A DNA stretch of 64,000 nt from contig JADLGB010000014.1 of assembly GCA_020849535.1 (NCBI GenBank), positions 1-64,000 on the forward strand, read 5' to 3'. Shown piece by piece: positions 45,758 to 55,504 of the stretch (within the stretch, counting starts at the first letter, position 1; each line of letters opens with the position of its first letter). The stretch is from Candidatus Hydrogenedentota bacterium (GTDB taxonomy: Bacteria > Hydrogenedentota > Hydrogenedentia > Hydrogenedentales > SLHB01). The position numbers and the translations under genes were made by a program. The notes beneath the pieces are model-generated. The model searched no databases and was not told the DNA's origin. It was given only the letters and a program-made list of their open reading frames with translations.

Positions 45758-47359
45758 TCACTCGGCCTGCCTCGGGATCTCCAGCACCGCGTTCTGTTCG
45801 CGCAGGATAGCCTGCATCTCGTTGACGGGCACATTGCGCGGCGCAACGCCTTCCTTGATTGCGAGATGGGCGGCGACCCCGGCAGCCTGGCCGAGGCACA
45901 TCCATGTCGGCTCCATGCGGATGCTGGAATAAGCGACGTGGGTGGTGCTGGCGGCAACCGGAACGATGAGGCCGTCGACTTTTTTCGGGATCATGATGCG
46001 ATACGGAATCTCGTATGGCCGCGTGATGTAGTCCAGCATGCCGAGGTATCCCTCGAGCACGATCGTGTCGCCGGGCTGGCGTTTGCGGCAGGGGAAACTA
46101 TCGATCGGGAATTCGCCCACCGCGATGGTGTCGGGGTGATGCTTCGGCTCCTGGCCTTTGCCGGTGATGTCGTGCTCGGTGAGCGTGTATTCGCCGGCGA
46201 GACGGCGGCCTTCACGCACGTAGAGCTGCCAGGGGAAGTGGCCGTTGTCGGTGAATTCATCCTTCGGCAAATGTAGTTCGTTGGCGAGTGCGCGGTGCGC
46301 TTCCGGCACTTCGAGATCGTTCTGCAGAAACCACAGCAAGCCGAGCGCGAGGTTGCGATGCCGCGCGGCGATACGTTGCCGCGTGGCGTCGTCGCCTTCG
46401 ATGTAGCCGCGATTCTCCTCGGGGAAAGGAAATCCGAGCGGACGCGGATTGATGTTCACGTCGGTCTTCTTGTTCGGGATGTCGGTGACCGACAAGGCGC
46501 GAACCAGCGTGCCGAAGTGTGCAGGATTGTAGCCGCGTCCCGGTTTGAAGGCTTTCGGCCCGGCGAGACGGCCCGCATTGAGATCATCGAAATAGCCGAG
46601 GTACTCGCTGCGATCGTAGCCCGGCGGCGGCTCGGTCATGCGCTGCGCGTTCCCTGGGTCCTTGGTCAGGCACAGCCGGTAGGTGTAAGCGGGCAGCCGA
46701 TCATCCGCCTCGCCCGTGGTGCCCGGGAGGAACTCATGCGTCTGATAGTCGAAGTAGACGACGCCGGCGTGTGGCTCGCCAAACTCCTCCCGCGACTCGC
46801 GCCCGAGCCGGAACTCCGCACCCGCGGCGGCATACAGGTCACCCTCGTAGGTGGCGTCGATAAACACCTTCGCCCTCACTTCGCGCGACTCTCCGCTTCC
46901 GCGGTTCACGATGCTGATGGCCGTGAGCGTATCCGACTCGACGCGTGCCGATTCCAACCGCCAGCCCTTCAGTACGGTGATCCGGGGTTGCTCCGCCAGC
47001 ATGGACTCAAACACCATCTCGGCGACGTGCGGCTCGGAGTAATAGCCTTCGTGACAAAGTTGCGTGTTCTCGTGGTCGGGCCCGTACGTCTTCACGTAAT
47101 ACTCATGCACGCGCGCTACGAACTCTTTGAAAACGCCGCCAATCATCGCGCGATTCTCGATGTCGCTCTTGCCAAGGCCACTTGCGGTCATACCGCCAAC
47201 GTGATCGTGGTATTCGACGAGCATGACTTCGTGCCCCAACCGCGCGGCTGTAATGGCTGCGGCGATGCCGCCCGGAGTGCCGCCGTAGATGACGACCTCC
47301 TGAGCCGGAAGGCTAAGTGCGCCGAGCGCGACCAGTGCGGCAGCTACCATCCACTTCAT
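45758..47359 (-). CDS. Exported FAD-dependent oxidoreductase (FAD_oxidored family)
   Basis: A 533-residue protein with a signal peptide (MKWMVAAALVALGALSLPAQ). VVIYGGTPGGIAAAITAARLG (about 22-42) is the dinucleotide-binding turn, followed by VGGMTASGLGKSD. KVFIDATYEGDLYAAAGAEF near 185 is the hallmark of the FAD_oxidored group (PF12831-type), widespread in Planctomycetes-like genomes beside sulfatases and glycosidases. The substrate of this family is largely unknown; oxidation of sugars is the usual guess. It starts two bases after the upstream BNR gene stop. Confidence 0.9.
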   Translation of the reverse strand: MKWMVAAALVALGALSLPAQEVVIYGGTPGGIAAAITAARLGHEVMLVEYHDHVGGMTASGLGKSDIENRAMIGGVFKEFVARVHEYYVKTYGPDHENTQLCHEGYYSEPHVAEMVFESMLAEQPRITVLKGWRLESARVESDTLTAISIVNRGSGESREVRAKVFIDATYEGDLYAAAGAEFRLGRESREEFGEPHAGVVYFDYQTHEFLPGTTGEADDRLPAYTYRLCLTKDPGNAQRMTEPPPGYDRSEYLGYFDDLNAGRLAGPKAFKPGRGYNPAHFGTLVRALSVTDIPNKKTDVNINPRPLGFPFPEENRGYIEGDDATRQRIAARHRNLALGLLWFLQNDLEVPEAHRALANELHLPKDEFTDNGHFPWQLYVREGRRLAGEYTLTEHDITGKGQEPKHHPDTIAVGEFPIDSFPCRKRQPGDTIVLEGYLGMLDYITRPYEIPYRIMIPKKVDGLIVPVAASTTHVAYSSIRMEPTWMCLGQAAGVAAHLAIKEGVAPRNVPVNEMQAILREQNAVLEIPRQAE

Positions 47360-47361
47360 GG

Positions 47362-48669
47362 CTATTGCGCCTTTGCTTCAGGTTTCGGCAACGGCGGTCC
47401 GAGCAGTGGCGTCGCCGGCATGGAGATCGCATCGACATCACTCAGGCTGACCTTCAGCACTTCCACGGACTGCTTTCCGCCGGAGAAGGCAATAAAGAGG
47501 AACCCGTCGTGCTCGATGACATGCGGGTAATCAATATGGCGGCCGCCGACGAGGTAGAGCATCTTGGTGAAGACCAGGCCGTCAGGACTGATGGAGAGCG
47601 CAAGCGGATCGCGCTTGCTGGGATTGGGGTTGGAGACGAGGACATAGCGGCCGTCGCTGAGGCGCAGGCCGCTGATCTTTGAGGTGGCATCCGGGAAATT
47701 GGTGCGAACGGGCGTGCTCCAGGTGCATCCATCGTCGGTGGAGAAGGAGCGGTAGAGAAAGCCGCTGCGTCGGTTGTCGCGGAACACGGCGGCGAGGTTG
47801 TCATCCGGCAGAATCCACCAGTCCGGCTCCTCGGCCTTCAACTCCGACGCACTGCCCAGCACAGGGAACGATTCCCACTGGTCCAGCGCCTTCACACCGC
47901 CGACGAGGAAATGCACCCCCGTCGTCTTATAGTCATACGTGCGGCGCGACATCATCCAGTCGCCGGTGCGCAGCTTCAGCGGCGGGAAGTTGTTGATGGC
48001 GTTCTTGTAGACGACACCGGCATCGTCCCAGGCGCCGCTGTCCTTATTGAATCGAAAGGCGCGGAGTTCCAGGCTCGGTCCGAAGAAGCCTGCTGCCTCG
48101 TCGAGGGATGCGAGCGCGAGCAGTTCGCCATCGCGCTGCCAGAAACCGCGCGAGATGTAGCGGAAGCCCTGATCCGTGCGTGTGCCGTAGTGAGGCGAGT
48201 CCGGTCCCGAGTTCGGCGGCACCGGGGAGAGAAACTGCGGCGCGCTCCATGACAGACCATCAGGGCTGGTGGCATACTTCACCCGCTGGCCGACGCGATC
48301 CTCCACGCCCGGGCCATCGCTCCACATCGCCCAGAACCGGCCGTCATAGTGGGTCAGATAATTGTGCTGATTCACACCGCCGCTCTTCTTGTCCACCGTC
48401 GACGGCGAACTGCCCTGCGCGTGCACATCGCTGATGACGGAATGCTGGCTCGGCACGCGCGGCAGTTTGTCGAAGTCGATGCGCTGTGTGTCTTCCGGCA
48501 CCCAAGGACCGGCGAGCATGGTTGGCGAGGCCGGATTCGTGACAGGATGCGGCGCGCCGGCCCCGGCCTCCTCCGCGCGAATCACGGCCAGCGGGGTCAG
48601 AAACAGAACGGTGATGAAAAAGAGAGCGATAGTGTGTTTCACGGTTTTGTCATCCCAAGTCTTCCACAT
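47362..48669 (-). CDS. Secreted BNR-repeat (sialidase-like) protein
   Basis: The frame is open from an ATG at 48669 with gggggtg upstream; a GTG at 48642 would place the signal (HTIALFFITVLFLTPLAVIRA) at the very N-terminus. The 435-residue product has Asp-box-like turns such as STDDGCTWS and a general six-bladed propeller composition. I do not see the RIP arginine motif or the tyrosine needed for certain sialidase activity, so it may be a carbohydrate-binding or altered hydrolase. First gene of the minus-strand run, divergent from the sialidase genes. Confidence 0.75.
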   Translation of the reverse strand: MWKTWDDKTVKHTIALFFITVLFLTPLAVIRAEEAGAGAPHPVTNPASPTMLAGPWVPEDTQRIDFDKLPRVPSQHSVISDVHAQGSSPSTVDKKSGGVNQHNYLTHYDGRFWAMWSDGPGVEDRVGQRVKYATSPDGLSWSAPQFLSPVPPNSGPDSPHYGTRTDQGFRYISRGFWQRDGELLALASLDEAAGFFGPSLELRAFRFNKDSGAWDDAGVVYKNAINNFPPLKLRTGDWMMSRRTYDYKTTGVHFLVGGVKALDQWESFPVLGSASELKAEEPDWWILPDDNLAAVFRDNRRSGFLYRSFSTDDGCTWSTPVRTNFPDATSKISGLRLSDGRYVLVSNPNPSKRDPLALSISPDGLVFTKMLYLVGGRHIDYPHVIEHDGFLFIAFSGGKQSVEVLKVSLSDVDAISMPATPLLGPPLPKPEAKAQ

Positions 48670-49072
48670 GGACTCGCACCCCCAAGTCGCAGAGAATGCT
48701 TTGTTAGAGTAGGCGTATCACTCGCTGCTGTCAAACCAATCCGATCGTCATGAAGTGCCCTCGCGGCCAATCCACCGAATGGACTCGCACCAATCGCGCC
48801 GCGAATCTTTCGGCACGCTTTGCCGGCGTGCGGGTCGCTTACGACACGAGTTAGTTGGAGGATCCACCGCTATTGGGCTCGAGCCTAAAATCAAGGACTG
48901 GCTGATTCGCGTCTCTCCGTCGGCTATCATATGCTTCGCACAGTGTACGTTACGAAAGGGGAAGATAGGCGATAGTCGGCACACCACAACGCAGACATTT
49001 GGCGTTCCTGGACCGGCCGGCCGGCCGAGGCTGAAGCAGGCGCTGAACGCACTGCTCGGAGAGGAGATGAAC
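48670..49072. other. Divergent intergenic region between two polymer-degradation runs
   Basis: The frame of the plus-strand sialidase extends back to 48755 without stop, but the signal peptide and ribosome-binding site place its start at 49073. The remaining 400 bases probably contain two divergent promoters. No further structure was recognised. Confidence 0.5.
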
Positions 49073-50179
49073 ATGGGACGCAACGCGCTTCAACTCGCAC
49101 TGATTCTCGCAATCTTTGCCGCATGTAGGGTACACGCGGACGACGCACCTGTGTTCGAAGATGTCCACGTCGTGTCGCTGCCCATTGGTGAGTACGGCTA
49201 CCGCGGGATGCCGGGTACAATCGCCGTTCTTGACGACGGACGCCTGCTGCTTGCGTACACCCACTACACGCCCGAAGGACAGGCCGACGGCGCGATCGCC
49301 GCCAAGCATTCCAGCGATGCCGGCAAGACGTGGGGCGACGAATTCACTCTCGTGCCCGCGCCTGCATCTGAGGGCACCGGAAGGTACTGCCATCCCAGCT
49401 TCCTGCGCTTGAACAATGGCCAAGTGCTTCTCGCGTACATTTACGCATCACCCGCGCCGCACCCGAATCTCTACGGCCACACGTACTTCCGCCGCTCGTT
49501 GGACAATGGGAAAACGTGGGGCGACCAGCTCATCATGACGCCCGGGCCAGGCTACCAGATTATGCACAATGACAAACTCATCCAGCTATCGACGGGAAGG
49601 CTTCTGGCGCCGGTTGAGACGGAGTCTGCCGACGCCGGCGACGACCACCGCGGATACACCAGCCTGACCTATTGGTCCGATGACAACGGCTACTCGTGGC
49701 ACTGCAGCAAGAACGCCGTGAACGCGCTACCCATCGAGGCGCAGGAGCCGCACGTTGTGGAACTGAAAGACGGCCGCGTCATGATGCTCATGCGCACGTA
49801 CAGTGCCTTCGTGCTTCGCAGTTATTCCGCGGACAAGGGAGAGACGTGGTCTGCCGGTGAACCCATCCGGGAGTTGCCGCTCCCGCCGAACAGTTCAGCG
49901 CTCAATGTGAAACGCATACCATCGACCGGAGACCTGCTGCTGATACGAAGCACGAGCGGACCGCCGAGCAACCCGAGCCGCCGTTCGCCGATGACCGCGG
50001 TACTGTCCAAGGATGATGGGGCGACCTGGACGAACGAGCGCACGATCGCCGGCGATCTCGAAAACGATTACGGCTATCCCGGCCTCACGTTTCTCGACAA
50101 CCTTGCGCTGGTCACGTTTCATGCACGCGATGGCCTGCACGTGGCCCGTATTGATATCGAATGGTTTTACGGAGAGTAG
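49073..50179 (+). CDS. Secreted sialidase-like (BNR) protein
   Basis: The ATG at 49073 (another at 49067) follows ggagaggag and leads into a signal peptide, ALQLALILAIFAACRVHA. The 368-residue protein contains YRGMPGTIAVL (a RIP-like region), an Asp-box SSDAGKTWG, then SLDNGKTWG, SADKGETWS and SKDDGATW. Spacing of the Asp boxes fits a six-bladed propeller of the sialidase superfamily. It probably acts on exported glycans; its exact substrate cannot be read. It is the first of the plus-strand genes. Confidence 0.82.
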   Translation: MGRNALQLALILAIFAACRVHADDAPVFEDVHVVSLPIGEYGYRGMPGTIAVLDDGRLLLAYTHYTPEGQADGAIAAKHSSDAGKTWGDEFTLVPAPASEGTGRYCHPSFLRLNNGQVLLAYIYASPAPHPNLYGHTYFRRSLDNGKTWGDQLIMTPGPGYQIMHNDKLIQLSTGRLLAPVETESADAGDDHRGYTSLTYWSDDNGYSWHCSKNAVNALPIEAQEPHVVELKDGRVMMLMRTYSAFVLRSYSADKGETWSAGEPIRELPLPPNSSALNVKRIPSTGDLLLIRSTSGPPSNPSRRSPMTAVLSKDDGATWTNERTIAGDLENDYGYPGLTFLDNLALVTFHARDGLHVARIDIEWFYGE

Positions 50180-50408
50180 CCGCACTGTTGTGCAATGTAT
50201 AAATGAGCAGAGACGTGAACAGATCAGTCAATGCTGTTCAAGAAACCTCGCGGCACGTGCCCACATCTGGTCTCTGGCCGCGTTTCCGGGGGCGATCGGA
50301 CCGGCTGAGGAATGAAGGGAGTTTGACCAGACGGACTTACGGTTTGCGTGCTACAATGCGAGGCCATTGAGGGAGAAGATTTCGTTAATCGTGTTGGAGG
50401 GGCAACTC

Positions 50409-51563
50409 ATGCGGATAGCAGCAGTTCTGTTGGCGGCGTTGGCCGGGTTTGCATCAGCGGGGGCCGAACCGGGTGTGACCAAGACCGGCGACGTGATCGT
50501 CTATCGCGACCCGCAGTTCTACGCGGCGTTTCCATCCATCGTGCGGCGGGCGGACGGCGAACTCATCGTCGCGTTCCGACGCGCACCGGACCGGCGCGTG
50601 TTCGGCGAATCGGGCAACAACCATGTTGACCCCAACAGCTACCTGGTGCTCGTCCGCTCGAAAGACGATGGCAAAACCTGGACCCAACAGCCCGAACTCA
50701 TCCTCGCGCATCCGTTCGGCGGCTCGCAGGATCCCTGCATGCTGCAATTGAATGATGGATCGATCGTGTGTTCGAGCTACGGCTGGGCGCGGGTCGACGA
50801 CGCAGTGCGCGAGAACTTCTCGGAGACCCTGCGCCACGGTAACTTCGTGTTCATGGGCGGCTATCTGGTCCGCTCCGAGGATGGAGGCAAGACCTGGACC
50901 GATCCGATCCTGCCACCGTCCGTGCCCGGCAACGCCGCGGGAACCGTCTTCGGCACGCCTTCGCCCGCGTACAACCGTGGCGCGATGATTCAGGATGAAA
51001 AGGGCCGCATCTACTGGGCTGTCGCATCACCGGCGGAACTCGAGCCTCGCCGGACGGAAGTCCACCTGATGACCTCCGACGACGGCGGGCTCACGTGGCA
51101 GTACCGCTGCCCCATCGCCAAGGATGAGAAAGTCACCTTCAATGAGACCTCGCTCTACCAGACACCGAACGGCGCGATCGTCGCGTTCATGCGGACCGCC
51201 AACTTTGACGACCACACCGTCATTGCCCGATCCACCGACGGCGGCAACAGCTTCGAGCAATGGACGAGCACCGGGTGGCAGGGGCATCCGCACTACGCGT
51301 TGCGCCTGCCCGACAACCGTGTGTTCCTCATTTACGGTTATCGCCACGCACCGCATGGGATTCGAGCCCGCGTTCTCAATCCCGAGTGCACTGACTTCGC
51401 CGAGGCCGAAGAGATCATCCTGCGCGACGACGGCCAGAACGGCGACCTCGGCTACCCATGGGCCACCCTCACCGGCGACGGCCGCATTCTCGCCGTATAC
51501 TACTTCCACGACCAGAACCGCATCAGCCACATCGCCGGGACGTTTCTGGAGATTGGAAAGTAA
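50409..51563 (+). CDS. Secreted sialidase-like (BNR) protein
   Basis: I choose the ATG at 50409, with ttggagggg just upstream (384 residues); an earlier frame start at 50367 lacks support. Signal peptide: RIAAVLLAALAGFASAGA. Asp boxes SKDDGKTWT, SEDGGKTWT, SDDGGLTWQ and STDGGNSFE occur at regular spacing, and FYAAFPSIVRRADGEL gives the RIP-like start. The overall length matches single-domain bacterial sialidase-like proteins. It follows the previous sialidase by about 230 bases on the same strand. Confidence 0.82.
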   Translation: MRIAAVLLAALAGFASAGAEPGVTKTGDVIVYRDPQFYAAFPSIVRRADGELIVAFRRAPDRRVFGESGNNHVDPNSYLVLVRSKDDGKTWTQQPELILAHPFGGSQDPCMLQLNDGSIVCSSYGWARVDDAVRENFSETLRHGNFVFMGGYLVRSEDGGKTWTDPILPPSVPGNAAGTVFGTPSPAYNRGAMIQDEKGRIYWAVASPAELEPRRTEVHLMTSDDGGLTWQYRCPIAKDEKVTFNETSLYQTPNGAIVAFMRTANFDDHTVIARSTDGGNSFEQWTSTGWQGHPHYALRLPDNRVFLIYGYRHAPHGIRARVLNPECTDFAEAEEIILRDDGQNGDLGYPWATLTGDGRILAVYYFHDQNRISHIAGTFLEIGK

Positions 51564-51847
51564 GGGAGGCCAAGTCCGGAACTTTCAGGGCGTATCAAGA
51601 GGATGTGATCGTAAGGGTCAACGAAGTCTGGAGGGCGCCTGTGTCTTCGACGGTACAAACCGGATCTGAAGAGCATGTAAGAGATGCAGGGCATTCTTTG
51701 GAGACCGCAGGCAAGCCTGCTTCATCAAGGCAGCGGCAGGCCCCCGCACTCCCAAAAGGCCCATCAGGAGCGCCGGCATCCCTGCCGGCTCTTGAGGAAG
51801 TACCAGCAACGTTGCGCCTTTGCGAAATAGTGGAATAATAATCATCT

Positions 51848-52390
51848 GTCCCTACTCTTCCCATCAACCGTGACTGCTACCACAAGGACCGTTGCGAACT
51901 GGCCCAGCGGCAGCTCTCCGTGGATCACGAGGGGTATCTCTATCCTTGCGTTCAGTTCGTACGTGAGGGACGCGACAGCGCGTGGTGTATCGGAAACGTC
52001 TTCGATGGCGTCGACGAAACCGTCCGTCAACGCATACGTGCGGCATCCAATCAGGAAAAGGAGGGATGCGCGGACTGCGTAGTCAAAGGCCGCTGCAACA
52101 ACACGTGCGGGTGTCTCAACTGGCAGACTACCGGCACGATTAGCGCTGTGTCGCCGGTTCTGTGCCGTTATGAACAAATGCTGATGAAGGTCGCCGATCG
52201 CGTGGGAAAGAAGCTCTGCCGGGAACGCAATCCCCTCTTCCTGCACAAACACTATAACGCAGCCTATCCCGTCATCTCGCTGATTGAAGACGCCGCAAAA
52301 TGGGACCTGGATCGAACTCAGAACCGGCCGTCGAGCTTGGCATCGCCACACCTTGCCATTCTCGCGAGCGCGGGAATTCAGGATCAATAA
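51848..52390 (+). pseudogene. Orphan C-terminal SPASM domain of a radical SAM maturase
   Basis: The frame begins right after two stop codons (51837-51842) and has no start until deep inside. It reads INRDCYHKDRC, HEGYLYPC (GxxxxC) and CADCVVKGRCNNTCGC, the CxxCx5Cx3C pattern of SPASM domains that bind auxiliary iron-sulfur clusters, then VLC. The radical SAM core with its CxxxCxxC is absent upstream. The fragment therefore lost its 5' part. Its relatives include sulfatase and peptide maturases. A minus-strand frame over the same bases is a shadow. Confidence 0.75.
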
Positions 52391-52516
52391 AGGGTGTCCC
52401 TGTTTCCTTGCGGTTTCCGGCATTCTTTCAGACCTGGAACCGGTCCGGTTTGTCGTTCGTGTGCTCAATCCCTCAGAATAAGCCCGCACGTACCATAACG
52501 CACAAAGGGGCATCGC

Positions 52517-54694
52517 GTGAACATGAGATTACTGACGATTCTTGTCTTGACACTTGCACCGACTGTCGCGGCGGCTCAGTCCATCGCGGATGCGGAGCAT
52601 GTCGTCGTGGCGGGCGATCCGGCGAGGTTCTGTGGCTGGCCCGCGAACAACGGGGTCTGGCACTGGGGTGATGAGATACTGGTGGGATTCACGGAGGGCG
52701 ACTTCGTGAACAGCGGCGGCCACAATATCTCGGGCATCCAGCACAGCAAGTTTGCGCGGAGCCTAGACGGGGGCGCCACGTGGGCGCCTTTCGATCCGGA
52801 CAACTTCCTGGATGATGAGAACATCAAGTGGCTGCCGAAGGGCAAGACCCGTCTCTCAGCTCCGATGGACTTCTCAAACCCGGGGTTCGCGATGCGCGTG
52901 TTTGCCACGGGCTATCATGGCAACGACGACCCCGAGGGCGGCTTCTATTACTCCTACGATCGCGGCGCGCATTGGATAGGTCCGCACACGTTGGGCGATC
53001 TGAACGGGCACCCCGAATTGGCGGACACGGTCCTCACGCCGCGCACCGACTATGTGGTGACGGGGCCCACGAGTTGTTTCCTGTTCATTTCGGTGAACCT
53101 GAGCGTCACGGAGCGCACGAGTCGGCTGGCGTGCATCAAGACCGATGATGGCGGCCTGAACTTCGAGTTTGTGTCCTGGATCACGCCCGCAGCGCAGGAG
53201 TTCCGTTCCATCATGCCGCAGACGGTGCGCCTGTCCAATGGCGATTACCTGCTTGCGTGCCGGAAGATCTTCAACACGTCGTTTCACGTCGGACTCATCG
53301 ACTCGTATGTGTCGACCGACGAGTGCAAGACGTGGACGTACCGGAGCCGGATCAAGGAGATGAAGACGCATTCCAACCCTCCCGCGCTGGTGGAGCTGGC
53401 AGACGGCCGGGTTTGCTGCATCTACGGCGACCGCGATGCAAAGACCATTGCGGGCCGGTACAGTTCGGACCAAGGCCTGACGTGGGGCGAGGAGTTTGTC
53501 GTCCGTAGGGACTATCAGAGCGTGGATGAGTGGGCGGATCTGGGTTACCCCAGGCTCGTGCAGCGGACCGACGGGCGCCTGGTGGCGATGTACTATTGGG
53601 CGACGGCCGAGCGTCCACAACAACACATTGCGGCGTCGATCTGGGATCCCGCACCGCCACCGGCGCCCAAGCACCAGACACTGTTTTCCGCGGGCATGAA
53701 TGGAATACCGATTTACCGGATTCCCGCGCTGGCGGTGACCAAGCGCGGGGTCGTGGTGGCGGTGTGCGATGCGCGGGCAAACGAGGGTCAGGACTTGCCG
53801 AATGACATTGACCTGGTCATGCGGCGCAGCATGGATTCGGGCGAGACGTGGACATCGTCGCAGGTGATTGCCGACTTTGGCACGTTGGGCTGCGGGGATT
53901 CGTCGCTGCTGCTGGACCGGGAGACCGGCCGGTTGTGGTGCTTCTTCACGCATGCGCCGGACGGTGTAGGTGTTGGCACGAGCCAGCCCGGTATTGACGG
54001 GCAGACCTTTCAGCTTCACCTCATGTACAGCGATGACGACGGCGAGCGGTGGAGCGCGCCGCGGAACATCAACGCGGACGTCAAGAATCCCGCATGGGAC
54101 GCGGTGTGGTCCTCCCCCGGCAATGGCTATCAGGATGATGACGGGCGCCTATACTTCCCGGTGAGCCGGAAGTCCGGTGAGGTATTGTACAGTCATTTCA
54201 TCTTCAGCGACGACCACGGCGGCAGTTGGAAGATGGGCGGTCCCGCGGGCGAGCGTAGCGAAGAGTGGATGCTGGTGCAGGGGCGCAACGGCCAATTGAT
54301 AGGCAACATGCGGAATCATTACGGGAAGCACCTGCGGGCCGTGGCCACGTCGCTGGATCGCGGGGCCACGTGGGCCGACTATCAACATCACCCGGAGTTG
54401 GCCGACTCCGTGTGCCAGGCGTGTCTCACGTGGTACGACCCCGATACGAAGGAGTATATGATCTTCTCCAATCCCGCCGACACGGAGCGGCGACGTATGA
54501 CCATCAAGGTCAGTCCGAACGAAGGAAAGTCCTGGCCGTACCGGATGGTCCTGCACGAGGGACCAGCGGCATACTCCAGCATGGCAGTGCTGCCGGACGG
54601 CCAGGTCGGTATTCTCTACGAGCGCGGAGAGAAGACGCCGTATGAATCCGTCGTCTTCGCCAAGTTTTCGCTGGACTGGGCGTTGAATCGATAG
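52517..54694 (+). CDS. Two-domain sialidase, C-terminal GH33 domain
   Basis: A 725-residue protein; the GTG start at 52517 suits the aaagggg site better than the ATG two codons later. A signal peptide (LLTILVLTLAPTVAAAQS) is followed by a first BNR propeller (about residues 20-385; SLDGGATW, STDECKTWT, SSDQGLTWG). From about residue 395 a second propeller starts with IPIYRIPALAV, the true RIP arginine motif, and has SMDSGETW, SDDDGERW and SLDRGATW. The second domain is a convincing GH33 exo-sialidase; the first lacks the RIP motif and probably assists binding. Confidence 0.88.
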   Translation: MNMRLLTILVLTLAPTVAAAQSIADAEHVVVAGDPARFCGWPANNGVWHWGDEILVGFTEGDFVNSGGHNISGIQHSKFARSLDGGATWAPFDPDNFLDDENIKWLPKGKTRLSAPMDFSNPGFAMRVFATGYHGNDDPEGGFYYSYDRGAHWIGPHTLGDLNGHPELADTVLTPRTDYVVTGPTSCFLFISVNLSVTERTSRLACIKTDDGGLNFEFVSWITPAAQEFRSIMPQTVRLSNGDYLLACRKIFNTSFHVGLIDSYVSTDECKTWTYRSRIKEMKTHSNPPALVELADGRVCCIYGDRDAKTIAGRYSSDQGLTWGEEFVVRRDYQSVDEWADLGYPRLVQRTDGRLVAMYYWATAERPQQHIAASIWDPAPPPAPKHQTLFSAGMNGIPIYRIPALAVTKRGVVVAVCDARANEGQDLPNDIDLVMRRSMDSGETWTSSQVIADFGTLGCGDSSLLLDRETGRLWCFFTHAPDGVGVGTSQPGIDGQTFQLHLMYSDDDGERWSAPRNINADVKNPAWDAVWSSPGNGYQDDDGRLYFPVSRKSGEVLYSHFIFSDDHGGSWKMGGPAGERSEEWMLVQGRNGQLIGNMRNHYGKHLRAVATSLDRGATWADYQHHPELADSVCQACLTWYDPDTKEYMIFSNPADTERRRMTIKVSPNEGKSWPYRMVLHEGPAAYSSMAVLPDGQVGILYERGEKTPYESVVFAKFSLDWALNR

Positions 54695-54709
54695 GAGTGC
54701 GTAGTCTTT

Positions 54710-55504
54710 ATGGACCTTTTTCGATTGGACGGCAAGGTGGCGGCGGTTATCGGCGGAGCACGCAACCTGGGATACGACATGGCCGAGGCATTGGCCGACG
54801 CGGGGTGCGATGTGATGCTTACTTCGCGTTTCGCCGATCATGCGGAGGACGCGGCGGCGAGGCTGTCCGCGCGCTGCGGTCGGCAGATGCGAGGCGAAGG
54901 CCTGGACGTACGCCGGTATGAGGACATCGAGACACTGGCGGCAAGAGCGCGGTCCTGGAAAGGGCACGTCGATATTCTGATTAACAATGCGGGCGGCACG
55001 CCGCCGGGAACACCGGGCCCGCTGTTCGATCGCTCGCCGGAGGATATTGAGTCTCTGATCGCCCTGAATTTGACGGGATCGATATTCTGCTGCAAGGCCT
55101 TCGGCCAGCTGATGGCGGAACAAGCGTACGGGAAGATCATCAACATCAGTTCCATCGCGGCGCTGGTGGGCCGCGACCGGCGTATGTACCAACGGAACGC
55201 CATGGCGGGCCAGGCCGTTGACTATGCCGCAGCGAAAGCGGGCGTGCTGGGGATGACGCGGGACCTGGCCGCGCTGCTCGCCCCCATAGGTGTGCGCGTG
55301 AACGCCATCGCGCCAGGCGGCTTCGGTCCGCGCGATTTGCCAGAGGGATTTGTCGAAAGCTACTCGGAGCGAACGCCCCTCGGGCACATGGGTCGCGACG
55401 GGCTGGACCTGAAGGGCGCGGCGGTGTTTCTCTCGTCACCCGCGTCGGACTACATCACCGGGCACACCCTCGTCGTGGATGGCGGGTTTAGCATATGGCA
55501 GTGA
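54710..55504 (+). CDS. Short-chain dehydrogenase/reductase
   Basis: A 264-residue classical SDR. The cofactor loop is GGARNLGYDMA (about 15-25), NNAGG lies near 90, catalytic Ser in NISS near 145, and Tyr-x3-Lys in DYAAAKAG near 171. The C-terminal DGGFSIW is common in sugar and polyol dehydrogenases such as gluconate 5-dehydrogenase. The end overlaps the next gene by ten bases, so both are co-translated. A role in catabolism of the sugar released by the sialidases is likely but inferred. Confidence 0.9.
   Translation: MDLFRLDGKVAAVIGGARNLGYDMAEALADAGCDVMLTSRFADHAEDAAARLSARCGRQMRGEGLDVRRYEDIETLAARARSWKGHVDILINNAGGTPPGTPGPLFDRSPEDIESLIALNLTGSIFCCKAFGQLMAEQAYGKIINISSIAALVGRDRRMYQRNAMAGQAVDYAAAKAGVLGMTRDLAALLAPIGVRVNAIAPGGFGPRDLPEGFVESYSERTPLGHMGRDGLDLKGAAVFLSSPASDYITGHTLVVDGGFSIWQ

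Noticed and set aside
46295..47530. 411-codon plus-strand frame
   Set aside because: Antisense to the FAD oxidoreductase gene, which has an intact cofactor motif and signal peptide.
51842..52513. 223-codon minus-strand frame
   Set aside because: The plus strand encodes a complete set of SPASM cysteines over the same bases; the minus frame has no recognisable content.
52874..54019. 381-codon minus-strand frame
   Set aside because: Shadow of the two-domain sialidase gene, arising from high third-position GC.
54149..55387. 412-codon minus-strand frame
   Set aside because: Antisense to the sialidase end and the SDR gene, both with clear catalytic motifs.
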